Shown piece by piece: positions 36,722 through 45,447 of a DNA stretch of 64,000 nt; position 1 is the stretch's first letter; every line of letters starts with the position of its first letter. A model generated the notes under the pieces. That model ran no database searches. It was not told the origin of the DNA and worked only from the letters and a program-made list of their open reading frames with translations. The DNA lies in contig CAZPXS010000001.1 in the NCBI GenBank assembly GCA_964590075.1, positions 216,752-280,751 on the forward strand, in the 5' to 3' direction. Source of the DNA: JAGDVO01 sp964590075 [NCBI: uncultured Aquificales bacterium]. GTDB lineage: Bacteria; Thermosulfidibacterota; Thermosulfidibacteria; Thermosulfidibacterales. The translations under genes and the position numbers were made by a program.

Positions 36722-36987
36722 TTCTTCAACCTGGTTGATACTTCCTGGTTAAAGTAGTTTTCATAAAGTGCTAGCCATGATGGGGAGCCTTCGGGAGGAG
36801 CATTCCTTGAATTTGAGATCTTGTTTCTCACTCTTTCATCTATTGATTCTAGTAGTTTGCTAACCTTTGTAAGCTCATTTATAATAACCCCCTTTAGTAA
36901 CCTTGAGTCCTTAATCGGAATTCTCTGTTTAACGAGCTCCTCTAATATTTTATCGGCTATATAGAATATCCTTTCCCTTGATATCAT
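36718..36987 (-). CDS. DUF507-family protein (second copy)
   Basis: A helical 89-residue protein of the DUF507 family, typical of thermophilic and delta-proteobacterial genomes. It starts MISRERIFYIADKILEEL and ends with a PSWLALYENYF segment. It overlaps the other DUF507 gene and bamD by 4 nt each. Function is unknown; no motif suggests catalysis. Confidence 0.8.
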   Translation of the reverse strand: MISRERIFYIADKILEELVKQRIPIKDSRLLKGVIINELTKVSKLLESIDERVRNKISNSRNAPPEGSPSWLALYENYFNQEVSTRLKK

Positions 36988-37259
36988 AATGGGAAACCCC
37001 TTTCCTTAGCTATTTTTTCCTTTATCCTCTGAAACAGTTTCTGATAGCTAACTCCCTCTTTCTCTATCAGATCTATATGTTCCCTTAAGAGTTTGTGTGC
37101 CTCCTCTTCTATTTTCTTTTCCTCTTCGATAGTCCTATTTACTACCTGTAGTATTATCCTATATAGGGTTTCTTCGTTAGTATCTAGTAGCTTCTGTTCT
37201 ATTAAGGTCTTTGCCAAAGTTCTGGCCAAGAAGTTTGCTATTGTATTATTTAGTTTCAT
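36984..37259 (-). CDS. DUF507-family protein (first copy, apparently leaderless)
   Basis: A 91-residue, charged, helical protein paralogous to the next gene; tandem DUF507 pairs are common. There is no ribosome-binding site before its ATG. The -10 box ends only 7 nt upstream, so the mRNA probably begins at or within a base or two of the start codon. It is the first gene of the seven-gene minus-strand operon ending in murJ. Confidence 0.8.
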   Translation of the reverse strand: MKLNNTIANFLARTLAKTLIEQKLLDTNEETLYRIILQVVNRTIEEEKKIEEEAHKLLREHIDLIEKEGVSYQKLFQRIKEKIAKERGFPL

Positions 37260-37266
37260 GATCTAA

Positions 37267-37295
37267 ATTATACAGAGTATTTTAGGTTTTTACAA
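37267..37295 (-). promoter_or_regulatory. Promoter for the DUF507-bamD-murJ operon, leaderless
   Basis: Minus-strand TTGTAA (37295-37290), 17-nt spacer, exact TATAAT (37272-37267). Seven bases later comes the ATG at 37259-37257. Confidence 0.7.
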
Positions 37296-37321
37296 TAGAA
37301 CTCTTTTAGAGGGTGATAGGG

Positions 37322-37936
37322 ATGAAAATGGTAGTAGCTACTAAAAATCTTGGGAAACTAAAGGAGATAAAGGAGTTATTGAAGGACTTGGAAAATCTTG
37401 AGGTTCTTTCAATGTTGGATTTTGAAGAGCTTAAGAATGTTGAGATAGAGGAGAGTGGTTCTACCTTTGAAGAGAACGCTTATATTAAGGCTTTGTACGT
37501 TGCAAGGGCAACCGGCTTGCCAGCTATTGCCGATGATTCTGGCCTTGAGGTTGATGCTCTTGGTGGTAGACCGGGTGTTAAATCTGCGAGATTCGGTGGT
37601 CCGGATCTTACAGATGAAGAGCGTAATGAAAAACTTCTATCCCTTTTGAGGAACGTACCACCTAAGGATAGAACGGCAAGGTTTAGGTGTGTGTTGGTTC
37701 TCGTTGTTCCTCCTGACTTTGAAAAGTACGTAGCAACTGGGGTTTGTGAAGGTCTTATAACCGATAAGCCAAGGGGGACGAGAGGTTTTGGTTACGACCC
37801 GATATTTTTACTCCCCAAGCTAAATAAGACTATGGCAGAACTTACAACCGAGGAAAAGAACCTGATAAGCCACAGGGGGAAAGCTCTAATGAAAATGAAA
37901 GAGATAATAAAAGAGATCATTTTAAAAAAAGAGTAG
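37322..37936 (+). CDS. rdgB: XTP/dITP pyrophosphohydrolase (RdgB/HAM1)
   Basis: Cleaves non-canonical purine triphosphates such as dITP and XTP to keep them out of DNA. The 204-residue protein has VATKNLGKLKEI (substrate motif), ESGSTFEENAYIKAL (metal), IADDSGLEVDALGGRPG and GFGYDPIF, ending SHRGKAL. ATG 37322 sits about 8 nt after AGAGGG; a GTG at 37313 is an alternative. It is divergent from the DUF507 operon and 13 nt ahead of the radical SAM gene. Confidence 0.95.
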   Translation: MKMVVATKNLGKLKEIKELLKDLENLEVLSMLDFEELKNVEIEESGSTFEENAYIKALYVARATGLPAIADDSGLEVDALGGRPGVKSARFGGPDLTDEERNEKLLSLLRNVPPKDRTARFRCVLVLVVPPDFEKYVATGVCEGLITDKPRGTRGFGYDPIFLLPKLNKTMAELTTEEKNLISHRGKALMKMKEIIKEIILKKE

Positions 37937-37949
37937 AAGCGATATATAA

Positions 37950-39200
37950 ATGCCCTTAAAAATCGAGTTTGTTTCTAAAAATTCTCCACTTTATAAATAT
38001 GGTTTGAGAAAAGGAGATAGGATATCATCCATAAATGGAAAAGGAGTGGAAGATATAATAGATCTCATGTACTTTAGAGGTGAGAGTGTTGTTTTAGAGT
38101 ACGAAAGGAAAGGTTTAAAAAGGAGTGTAACCATAGATGAATTTAACTATAGTGGGGCGAAATTTGAGGATCTAAGACCTATCACCTGTAGATTGAGATG
38201 TATTTTTTGTTTTATGGATCAAATGCCTAAAGGATTAAGATCATCTCTTTATTTGAAAGACGATGATTATAGATTATCCTTTTTATATGGAAATTACATA
38301 ACCTTAACCAATTTATCGGATGAACAGCTTATAAGGATCAAAGAGTACAATCTTTATCCTCTCTATGTTTCCGTTCACTCAACGATTCCATCCATACGTT
38401 CCTTCATGATGGGTTCTGAGAAGGCGGGAGATATAGTTTTTCAGTTGAAGAGATTACAAAGATACTGCAGAATGGTACACACTCAGATAGTTTTATGTCC
38501 CGGAATAAACGATGGTTACTCTCTTACCAAGACGATCATGGATCTTGCGGAGATGTATCCCTTTGTCCAGAGTGTGGCAGTGGTTCCGGTAGGTCTGACC
38601 AGATACAGGAAGAATCTGTTTCCCATAAGGCCTGTTACTAGGCGAATTGCTGGTGAAGTTCTCGATACTATCCTTAGTTTTGGTGAGTTGTTTAAGAGGG
38701 AGTTGGGTACAAGGTTTGTCTTTCCAGCCGATGAATTTTTTGTAAAGGCTGGTATGGAATTACCCGATGTGGACTTTTATGAGGATTTCTACCAGATGGA
38801 TGATGGTGTTGGTATGATAAGTTACTTTATACACAATCTCATAAACTCCAGGGTAAGGAAGAAACAACTGAAGGTTACAGTTGTGACAGGTGAGATGTTC
38901 CACAAATACCTAGATAGGGCTTTAAAAGATGCAGGGTTTTATGACTATCAGGTTTTACCTGTTAAAAATAGGTTTTTCGGAAAGAACGTTAATGTGACGG
39001 GCTTACTGACGGGCGGTGATATCATTAGAGAAGTTGGGGAGAAGGCTCTTTATAAAGAGGTATGGATACCCGATATACTACTTAACGAGGATGGCTTAAC
39101 GATAGATGATATGGACGTTGAGGACTTAAGTATACTTTCAAAAAGGAGGATAAGGGTAGTTCCAACTCTTGTGGAGCATTTCTTGGATTACCTATCCTGA
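37950..39200 (+). CDS. DUF512-family radical SAM protein with N-terminal PDZ-like domain
   Basis: A 416-residue protein of unknown substrate. The first ~60 residues look like a PDZ domain (NSPLYKYGLRKGDRISSING). The iron-sulfur motif is C80-x3-C84-x2-C87 in ITCRLRCIFCFMDQMP. The C-terminal DUF512 region contains PADEFFVKAG and the VTGLLTGGDI segment. Family members are often encoded next to der/engA in Clostridia, with proposed roles in RNA or protein modification, but this is unproven. No ribosome site is visible; translation may be coupled to rdgB. Confidence 0.87.
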   Translation: MPLKIEFVSKNSPLYKYGLRKGDRISSINGKGVEDIIDLMYFRGESVVLEYERKGLKRSVTIDEFNYSGAKFEDLRPITCRLRCIFCFMDQMPKGLRSSLYLKDDDYRLSFLYGNYITLTNLSDEQLIRIKEYNLYPLYVSVHSTIPSIRSFMMGSEKAGDIVFQLKRLQRYCRMVHTQIVLCPGINDGYSLTKTIMDLAEMYPFVQSVAVVPVGLTRYRKNLFPIRPVTRRIAGEVLDTILSFGELFKRELGTRFVFPADEFFVKAGMELPDVDFYEDFYQMDDGVGMISYFIHNLINSRVRKKQLKVTVVTGEMFHKYLDRALKDAGFYDYQVLPVKNRFFGKNVNVTGLLTGGDIIREVGEKALYKEVWIPDILLNEDGLTIDDMDVEDLSILSKRRIRVVPTLVEHFLDYLS

Positions 39201-39206
39201 ATATCT

Positions 39207-40031
39207 CTAATATAGGGATCTACCTATCTTTTCCTTGGTCTTTAGTCCTATCGTATATCCCATTTCTTCCGATAGTCTCTTACCAACCTCCTTAGCTAAG
39301 GGGGCAAGTTCATTTTCAACCCTTTCTAAGCTTATCCTTGTTATAGGACCTGATATTGAGAAGGCTGCGATTACATTGGTAGTATAATCAAACACCGGTA
39401 CCGCAACTCCTGCAACGCCCTCCTCTACCTCTCCGAAATCTGTAGCATAGCCTCTTTCTCTTATCACTTCCAGTTCCTTTATAAGTTCTTCCTTTGTTTT
39501 GATCGTATTTGCTGTGTATGTTGGGAGCTTCTCATCCTTATAGATCTTGTCTATCTCCTCTGGGGACTTATAGGCTAGTATTGCTTTGCCCAGTGCGGAT
39601 GCATGTGGCCAGTAACGTTGACCAACCCTTGGTACTGCTCTTACTGGATGTAAAGTCTCCTCGATCAAGAGGTAAACCACAAACTCTCCCCTCAAATCTC
39701 CTATATAACAGGTTTCATTACACCTTTTGACTACCTCTTCCATTATGGGTCTTGCTGCTCTAAACAGCCTCAATCTCGATCTATAAGCTTCACCTAATTC
39801 AAAAATTTTCAAACCTATTTTGTACTTTTCACTGGCTCTGTCCTTCTCTATAAAGCCTCTAAATTCAAGCGTTGCTAATATCTTGGAGAGCTGTATTCTA
39901 TTTATACCCGTTCTCTTTGCTATTGTTGACAGGTCAAGTTCACCTTCGTCAAAACTGAAACATTCTATTACCTTTAGGGCGTTTACAACTGACTGTACAG
40001 AGTAACTTGCCTTCTCCCTCTTCTTATGCAT
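39207..40031 (-). CDS. IclR-family transcriptional regulator
   Basis: A winged-helix N-terminal domain (about 8-65; STIAKRTGINRIQLSKILATL is the HTH) plus an IclR effector domain (about 85-250) with VPRVGQRYWPHASALGKAILA and EEGVAGVAVPVFD. From the ATG at 40031 (GGGGAG 10 nt upstream) it has 274 residues; GTG 40040 is possible but too close to the ribosome site. Effectors of the family are often small carboxylates or aromatics. It is divergent from the sigma-54 regulator, with back-to-back promoters and a shared dyad, so autoregulation is likely. Confidence 0.93.
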   Translation of the reverse strand: MHKKREKASYSVQSVVNALKVIECFSFDEGELDLSTIAKRTGINRIQLSKILATLEFRGFIEKDRASEKYKIGLKIFELGEAYRSRLRLFRAARPIMEEVVKRCNETCYIGDLRGEFVVYLLIEETLHPVRAVPRVGQRYWPHASALGKAILAYKSPEEIDKIYKDEKLPTYTANTIKTKEELIKELEVIRERGYATDFGEVEEGVAGVAVPVFDYTTNVIAAFSISGPITRISLERVENELAPLAKEVGKRLSEEMGYTIGLKTKEKIGRSLY

Positions 40032-40068
40032 ATTTTCCACTCCCCTTGAGTTTTTATATTTTTATTTA

Positions 40069-40097
40069 ATTATAAAACAATGTTTAACAAAAATCAA
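40069..40097 (-). promoter_or_regulatory. Promoter for the iclR-family gene
   Basis: Minus-strand TTGATT (40097-40092), 17-nt spacer, exact TATAAT (40074-40069). Its -35 lies one base from the -35 of the divergent promoter. Confidence 0.7.
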
Positions 40098-40118
40098 GTT
40101 GACTTTTGTAGTTGTTAA
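40084..40118 (+). promoter_or_regulatory. Candidate operator dyad in the iclR/sigma-54 regulator intergenic region
   Basis: TTAACAA (40084-40090) and TTGTTAA (40112-40118) form a perfect inverted repeat centred at 40101, between the two -35 boxes. Each arm falls in the spacer of one promoter. An inner imperfect dyad (AAAATCAA / TTGACTTTT) shares the centre. IclR binding is inferred from position only. Confidence 0.5.
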
Positions 40119-40126
40119 CCTATACT
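40099..40126 (+). promoter_or_regulatory. Promoter for the sigma-54-dependent response regulator
   Basis: TTGACT (40099-40104), 16-nt spacer, TATACT (40121-40126). Predicted leader of about 45 nt ends with TTGGAGGTTT before the TTG start. Confidence 0.65.
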
Positions 40127-40178
40127 AAAAAGTTTGATGGATATCAATAACATTAGGTTATAATTTTGGAGGTTTAGG

Positions 40179-41510
40179 TTGCCTAAGGTGGTGCTTGTCG
40201 TTGAGGATGACGAGAGGATGCAGAGTGCTCTAAAGGAGGTTTTATCAAAGAAGTATCTGACGCTTAGTGCTTACGATGGTTATCAGGCTCTAGAGATATT
40301 AGAGAAGAAAAAGGTGGATGTGGTTATTACCGATTTAAAAATGCCAAAGATGGGTGGCCTGGAGTTTTTTAAAGCTGCAAAGAAAAAGGTGAACGTTCCC
40401 TTTATATTCATAACTGCCTATGGGACTGTTCCTATTGCAGTTGAGGCTATGAAAGAGGGAGCTTTCGATTTTGTTCTAAAACCCTTTCCTCCTGAGCTCA
40501 TAGAAAAGTTGGTTGAGAGGGCCATAAGTTATTCAAGTAAAATGACGAAAGAGGTTAGATCTAAAGAGGTTAGGGAAGTTGAGAAGGATGTTCAGGAAAA
40601 GAGGCTTATATGGGTTTCTCCAAAGATGGCTAAAATCTGTGAGATAATAGATAGAGTTGCTCCAACTAAGGCAACTGTACTTATTACCGGAGAAAGTGGT
40701 ACAGGCAAAGAGTTGGTTGCCAGATTGATACACGAGAAAAGTGGTAGAAAGGGGAGGTTTGTAGCTGTAAACTGTGCGGCTATTCCAGAGACACTACTTG
40801 AGAGTGAACTGTTTGGTTATGAGAAGGGAGCATTTACCGGGGCTACAACTTCCAAGGAGGGAAAATTTGAACTTGCCGATGGTGGCACTATTCTCTTGGA
40901 TGAGATAGGTGATATGCCCTATGTGCTACAGGCTAAGCTTCTTAGGGTCATTCAGGAAGGAGAGGTAGATAGACTTGGTGGGAAGGAACCTAAAAAGATA
41001 GATGTTAGGATCATAGCTTCAACCAACAAGGATCTTAAGAAGCTAGTTGAGGAGGGTAAATTCAGGGAGGATCTATATTACAGATTGAACGTGGTTCCTA
41101 TTAAACTACCGCCACTTAGGGAGAGGAAGGAGGATATAATTCCATTGGTCGAATATTTTCTTGATAGATTCTGTAGGATGTATAATGTTGGCATTAAGAG
41201 ATTGGATGATAAGGCAAAGCAGGTTCTTATGAAGTATGATTGGCCTGGTAATATCCGTGAGCTTGAGAACATAATAGAGAGAGCTGTTATCCTTTCGGGA
41301 GATAATCCCATAATAGGAGAGGAGGATATATTTATAGAACCTAGAATTAGTAGGGAGGAAGGTTATAACGATATGAAGGTTGATGAACTCGAGAAGATGC
41401 TTCTTGTAAAGGTTATGGAGGAAACGGGAAGTATAGATGAGGCGGCTTCTCTTCTAGGTATGGATAGAGAGGTTTTAATGGAGAAGCTTACGAGGTATGG
41501 TTTGAAATAG
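40179..41510 (+). CDS. Sigma-54-dependent response regulator (NtrC family), probable flagellar activator
   Basis: A 443-residue activator: receiver domain with phospho-acceptor D52 (VITDLKMP), AAA+ domain with Walker A GESGTGKE and the sigma-54-contacting GAFTGA at 217-222, and a short C-terminal helix-turn-helix (DEAASLLGMDREVLMEKLTRYG). The start is TTG at 40179 with GGAGGT 5 nt upstream. Four bases after its stop is the sigma-54 promoter of flgB, so FlgR/FleR/FlrC-like control of flagellar genes is likely. No sensor kinase is adjacent. Confidence 0.92.
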   Translation: MPKVVLVVEDDERMQSALKEVLSKKYLTLSAYDGYQALEILEKKKVDVVITDLKMPKMGGLEFFKAAKKKVNVPFIFITAYGTVPIAVEAMKEGAFDFVLKPFPPELIEKLVERAISYSSKMTKEVRSKEVREVEKDVQEKRLIWVSPKMAKICEIIDRVAPTKATVLITGESGTGKELVARLIHEKSGRKGRFVAVNCAAIPETLLESELFGYEKGAFTGATTSKEGKFELADGGTILLDEIGDMPYVLQAKLLRVIQEGEVDRLGGKEPKKIDVRIIASTNKDLKKLVEEGKFREDLYYRLNVVPIKLPPLRERKEDIIPLVEYFLDRFCRMYNVGIKRLDDKAKQVLMKYDWPGNIRELENIIERAVILSGDNPIIGEEDIFIEPRISREEGYNDMKVDELEKMLLVKVMEETGSIDEAASLLGMDREVLMEKLTRYGLK

Positions 41511-41513
41511 TAA

Positions 41514-41529
41514 TGGCATGATGTTTGCT
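41514..41529 (+). promoter_or_regulatory. Sigma-54 promoter of the flgB operon
   Basis: TGGCATGATGTTTGCT: GG and GC separated by exactly 10 nt, close to the TGGCACG-N4-TTGCA consensus. Predicted start at about 41540 gives a leader of only about 9 nt to the flgB ATG. Confidence 0.9.
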
Positions 41530-41548
41530 AAAAAAGCAGGGGAGAGCG

Positions 41549-41959
41549 ATGGTTGAGGGAATTTTTAGGAATATGGGCTTAAAGGTCGTTGAGAAAACGG
41601 TTGAGATGCTGAAGAAGAGGGAAGAAGCCATAGCATCTAACATAGCAAACGCCGATACCCCCTTTTTTAAGGCAAGAAGGGTTGAATTTGAGAGATCCTT
41701 AATGGAGGCTTTGTATGGTGATAATTTAAAGCTCGTTACAACCGATGAGAGGCACATACCAAATATTGTAGATATAGATAAGATTGAACCAACCTATAAG
41801 CTTAAAGTTTATCCGATGAGGAATGATTTGAACACGGTTAACATAGATGAAGAGATGGCGAATTATGCGAAGACACATCTAAAGTATAACGCCCTTTTGT
41901 CGGGTTATTCCTTCACGCTTGGGATGCTTAAGTATGTTATTGGCGGTGGAAGGAGGTAA
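41549..41959 (+). CDS. flgB: Flagellar basal-body rod protein FlgB
   Basis: Proximal rod protein, 136 residues, with the FlgB/FlgC-type ASNIANADTPFFKARRVEFE motif. The ATG at 41549 follows GGGGAG; a TTG at 41525 lies inside the sigma-54 promoter and cannot be the start. First gene of the operon flgB-flgC-fliE-fliF-fliG-fliH-fliI-fliJ. Confidence 0.92.
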   Translation: MVEGIFRNMGLKVVEKTVEMLKKREEAIASNIANADTPFFKARRVEFERSLMEALYGDNLKLVTTDERHIPNIVDIDKIEPTYKLKVYPMRNDLNTVNIDEEMANYAKTHLKYNALLSGYSFTLGMLKYVIGGGRR

Positions 41960-41963
41960 CTAA

Positions 41964-42380
41964 ATGGGAGTATTCAGGATATTTGATATAGCATCGAGCG
42001 GTATGTATGCTCAGAGGATAAGGATGAACGTTATAGCCTCAAATTTAGCCAATGCCAATACTACCAGAACCCCCGAAGGAGGGCCTTATAGGAGAAAGGA
42101 CGTTGTTTTTATTCCGGAAAGTAATATATACTATAATATGGGTTTACCAGTTGGTGTTAAGGTGGGAACTATTGTTGATAGTAAGAAACCCTTTAGAATG
42201 GTTTATGATCCCGATCATCCTGATGCGGATAGTAGTGGTTATGTCAAGTATCCGAACGTCGATGTGGTTGAAGAGATGGTTAATATGATGTCTGCCGTAA
42301 GATCATATGAGGCTAATGTTACAGTGTTTAACGGTGCAAAGGATATGATTCTTAAAGCGATAGATGTGTTGAGGGTATAG
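41964..42380 (+). CDS. flgC: Flagellar basal-body rod protein FlgC
   Basis: Rod protein of 138 residues. The N-terminal IASSGMYAQRIRMNVIASNLANANTT-type helix and the C-terminal NVDVVEEMVNMMSAVRSYEANV are family hallmarks. It starts 4 nt after flgB with GGAAGGAGG upstream. Confidence 0.94.
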   Translation: MGVFRIFDIASSGMYAQRIRMNVIASNLANANTTRTPEGGPYRRKDVVFIPESNIYYNMGLPVGVKVGTIVDSKKPFRMVYDPDHPDADSSGYVKYPNVDVVEEMVNMMSAVRSYEANVTVFNGAKDMILKAIDVLRV

Positions 42381-42382
42381 GG

Positions 42383-42688
42383 ATGGATGGGAGAAACATA
42401 AGGATATCTGAGTTAAATGTAGGGAGTATATTTAATAGTGAAAAATCGAAGATCAAAAAGAACGAGACTTTAAACTTTGCCGACATTTTGAAACAGGCGA
42501 TAGGTGAGGTTAATCAGTTACAGAAGGAGGCTAAGCAGGTACTCGAGGACTTTGCTACCGGTAAGGAGGAGAATATAGAGAAGGTGGTTGCCACAATAGA
42601 AAGGGCGGATGTCGCTCTTAGGATACTGACGGAGGTGAGAAACAGAGCGATAGAAGCGTATCAGGAGATAATGCGTATGCAGGTATGA
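42383..42688 (+). CDS. fliE: Flagellar hook-basal body protein FliE
   Basis: A 101-residue adaptor between the MS-ring and rod. It has FADILKQAIGEVNQLQKEA and the C-terminal VEKADVALR-like segment (ERADVALRILTEVRNRAIEAYQ) ending EIMRMQV. It lies 2 nt after flgC and 3 nt before fliF. Confidence 0.92.
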   Translation: MDGRNIRISELNVGSIFNSEKSKIKKNETLNFADILKQAIGEVNQLQKEAKQVLEDFATGKEENIEKVVATIERADVALRILTEVRNRAIEAYQEIMRMQV

Positions 42689-42691
42689 TAG

Positions 42692-44431
42692 ATGGCATTA
42701 ACCGATAGATTAGCCGATGTAATTAATTTATGGGGAAGATTTGGTAAGAAAGAGAAGGTAATTATCGGAGTATCTACACTACTTGTTCTTTTAGGGTTAA
42801 TAGTTGTATCTCTTCTTTTTGGCAAAGAGAGCGAATATTCTGTACTCTACAGAAATCTGGATCTACAGGAATCGGCTGAGATAGTAAAGGTTCTTAAGGA
42901 AAAGTCAATTCCCTTTAAACTTGAGGATGATGGTAAAACGATTTTGGTACCCAAAAGCAAAGTCTATACGGCTAGGCTTGAGCTTGCTTCGAGAGGGTTA
43001 CCCAAGGGAGGAAGCATAGGGTTTGAGATCTTCGATAAGACAAATATAGGACTCACCGAATTTACTGAACATGTTCAGTATCTTAGAGCTCTTCAGGGAG
43101 AGCTTGAGAGAACAATATCGACTTTGAGTCAGGTTGAGTCTGTGAGGGTACATCTGGCGATTCCTAAAAAGAGTGTATTTCTTGAGGAAAGAGAGGAACC
43201 CAAGGCTACAGTTGTACTTAAACTGAAACCAGGTATGGATCTGAGTAAAGAGGAGATTAAAGCCATAACCCATCTTGTTGCTAACTCTGTGGAGGGTCTG
43301 AAACCGCAGAACGTTACGGTTGTGGATACATTGGGAAGGGATCTAACGGATCTTATAAGAACGGATGAGTCTATATCGGGTACTTTGGACAGGGTTGAGT
43401 TTAAGCATAAGCTGGAGAAGGCTTTGGAGAAGAAACTCAACAATGTTCTTACAACCATACTGGGCCCTGGTAGGGCTGTAGCTACGGTTTCCCTTGATGT
43501 TGATTTTTCAAAAGTTGAAAGGTTGCAGGAGGCCTATGATCCCGAGAGTGTTGCGGTAAGGAGTGAGGATGTAACCAACGAGAGTTCGAGAGGTATGGCT
43601 CCAAATGTAGGAGGTATACCAGGGACTGAGTCGAATCTTGGTCCTCCCGAGATTTTGGGTTCCCAATCCAACATGAGTTACGATAAGACGAGAGTTATAA
43701 GAAATTATGAGATAAGTAAGATAGTTGAAAAAACTGAGATTCCACCAGGTGTGATAAAAAGGGTAAATGTCTCTGTTATGGTAGATGGTATATACGAGAA
43801 GCAGGGGGATAAGGAAATTTATAAGCCTTTACCCCAGCAGGAACTTGATGCTATCAGAAGGGCTGTGATGGCTGCGGTTGGTTATAATCAGGATAGAGGT
43901 GATAATGTTGAGGTGGTAAATGTTCAGTTCAGAAACAGCGAGATAAAGGGATACCAGGAGGAGATGAAAAAAATGGAGGAAAGAGCCTTCATATATTCTC
44001 TAATAAAATATGGTACATTCTTTGTATTCCTACTACTCTTTCTCCTCTTAGTTATAAGACCGCTTGTTAAGTACCTGACAGGTAGGGAGAAGGCGGAAGT
44101 GTTGGGAAGGGGGATAATAGAAGGAGTTTCACCAGAAGAAATAAGGGAATCTAGAGATGTTTTTGAGAAAGTTAAGGCTCCTGAGACTGAGGCTCCTCGT
44201 AGGTCAATGTTTGAAGCTCGCGAGGTAGGTGAAGAATATGATCTATTTAAGGAGAAGGAAGTTTCGGTTGAAGAAGTAGCTAAGGAAGTTTTTGGCGAGG
44301 AGGTTCTTGAGGGGTTGAGAACCGAAAAGGCAAAAGCGGAGGCTATGTTGAAACAGGTAAAAGATTGGGTCGAGAAGAATCCACAGTCTGCTGCTAAGCT
44401 TATAGAATCTTGGATTGAAGAGGGATTGTGA
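42692..44431 (+). CDS. fliF: Flagellar MS-ring protein FliF
   Basis: Forms the membrane ring of the basal body. The 579 residues have a transmembrane helix near each end (about 24-45 and 432-452), the YscJ-like periplasmic region (VLYRNLDLQESAEIVKVLKE, RLELASRGLPKGGSIGFEIF, QYLRALQGELERTI) and a cytoplasmic C-terminus that binds FliG (residues ~550-579, KVKDWVEKNPQSAAKLIESW pattern). Slightly longer than typical. The TGA overlaps the fliG ATG by one base. Confidence 0.95.
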   Translation: MALTDRLADVINLWGRFGKKEKVIIGVSTLLVLLGLIVVSLLFGKESEYSVLYRNLDLQESAEIVKVLKEKSIPFKLEDDGKTILVPKSKVYTARLELASRGLPKGGSIGFEIFDKTNIGLTEFTEHVQYLRALQGELERTISTLSQVESVRVHLAIPKKSVFLEEREEPKATVVLKLKPGMDLSKEEIKAITHLVANSVEGLKPQNVTVVDTLGRDLTDLIRTDESISGTLDRVEFKHKLEKALEKKLNNVLTTILGPGRAVATVSLDVDFSKVERLQEAYDPESVAVRSEDVTNESSRGMAPNVGGIPGTESNLGPPEILGSQSNMSYDKTRVIRNYEISKIVEKTEIPPGVIKRVNVSVMVDGIYEKQGDKEIYKPLPQQELDAIRRAVMAAVGYNQDRGDNVEVVNVQFRNSEIKGYQEEMKKMEERAFIYSLIKYGTFFVFLLLFLLLVIRPLVKYLTGREKAEVLGRGIIEGVSPEEIRESRDVFEKVKAPETEAPRRSMFEAREVGEEYDLFKEKEVSVEEVAKEVFGEEVLEGLRTEKAKAEAMLKQVKDWVEKNPQSAAKLIESWIEEGL

Positions 44432-45447
44432 TGACCGAGGAGAAACAGTCCACGATATTAGAGGAGTTAACAGGTGTTCAGAAGGCAGCGATATTACTTG
44501 TGCTTCTTGGTGAAGAGTTGGCGGCAAAGATCATCAAGGAGTTACCGGAGGAAACCATACAGAAGCTGACTAAAGAGATAGCGATGTTGAAATCGGTAGA
44601 TCCTGAAGTGGCTAAAGAGGTTCTGAAGGAGTTTTTCACGCTGACCGTTGCAACGGAACAATTGGCTAAGGGGGGTATAGAGTTTGCCAAAAAGGTATTG
44701 GTTGAATCTCTTGGTCCGGAAAGGGCGAAAAAAGTCATAGCAAGTTTAGTTAAGACTATGGAAACCCAGATAGGTTTTGAGGCTTTGAAACAGGTTAAAC
44801 CTCAACAGCTTGCCAAGATTATTCATAAGGAACATCCCCAGACCATAGCTTTGATACTTGCTTACCTTGATCCACCTAAGGCTGCCGAGTGTCTTCAGGA
44901 ACTGCCGAGAGATGTTCAGGTGGAAGTGGTAAAGAGGTTATCCAAACTTAGTGATATATCCCCTGAGGTCCTGAGGAGATTGTCGGTGGTTTTGGAAGAG
45001 AAACTACAGAGTGTAGGTACAGGGAGTGTTGAGATTGGTGGAGTAAAGACGGTTGCTGAGGTTCTGAATAGATTACCAAAGATTGATTCCAAGGAGATAC
45101 TTGATAAACTTTCCCAAGAAGAGCCCGAACTTGCAGATTCTATAAGGGATAAGATGTTCGTATTCGAGGATATACTCAAACTCGATGATACCGCGATTAG
45201 AGAGATACTTAAGAGGGTTGATAAGAAGGTACTAACTATAGCTTTAAAGGGTGCGAGCGAAGAAATAAAGAACAAGTTCTTCTCTAATATGTCAAAAAGG
45301 GCGGTTGAGACACTTCTTGAAGAGATGGAGTATATGGGACCCGTTAAACTCAAAGATGTTGAGAATGCCCAGAGAGAGATAGTGGATCTTATAAGAAGGC
45401 TTGAGGATGAGGGAGTTATATCCCTTGGCGGAGAAGAGTTTGTATGA
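44431..45447 (+). CDS. fliG: Flagellar motor switch protein FliG
   Basis: Rotor protein that transmits torque from the stator. The 338 residues have three alpha-helical domains, the EHPQTIALILAYL motif (here KEHPQTIALILAYLDPPKAA) and the C-terminal charged torque helix region. ATG 44431 is preferred over GTG 44428, and follows AGAGGGAT. The end overlaps fliH by 4 nt. Confidence 0.95.
   Translation: MTEEKQSTILEELTGVQKAAILLVLLGEELAAKIIKELPEETIQKLTKEIAMLKSVDPEVAKEVLKEFFTLTVATEQLAKGGIEFAKKVLVESLGPERAKKVIASLVKTMETQIGFEALKQVKPQQLAKIIHKEHPQTIALILAYLDPPKAAECLQELPRDVQVEVVKRLSKLSDISPEVLRRLSVVLEEKLQSVGTGSVEIGGVKTVAEVLNRLPKIDSKEILDKLSQEEPELADSIRDKMFVFEDILKLDDTAIREILKRVDKKVLTIALKGASEEIKNKFFSNMSKRAVETLLEEMEYMGPVKLKDVENAQREIVDLIRRLEDEGVISLGGEEFV

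Noticed and set aside
41525-41548. Upstream TTG start for flgB
   Set aside because: Lies within the sigma-54 promoter (41514-41529), before the predicted transcript start.
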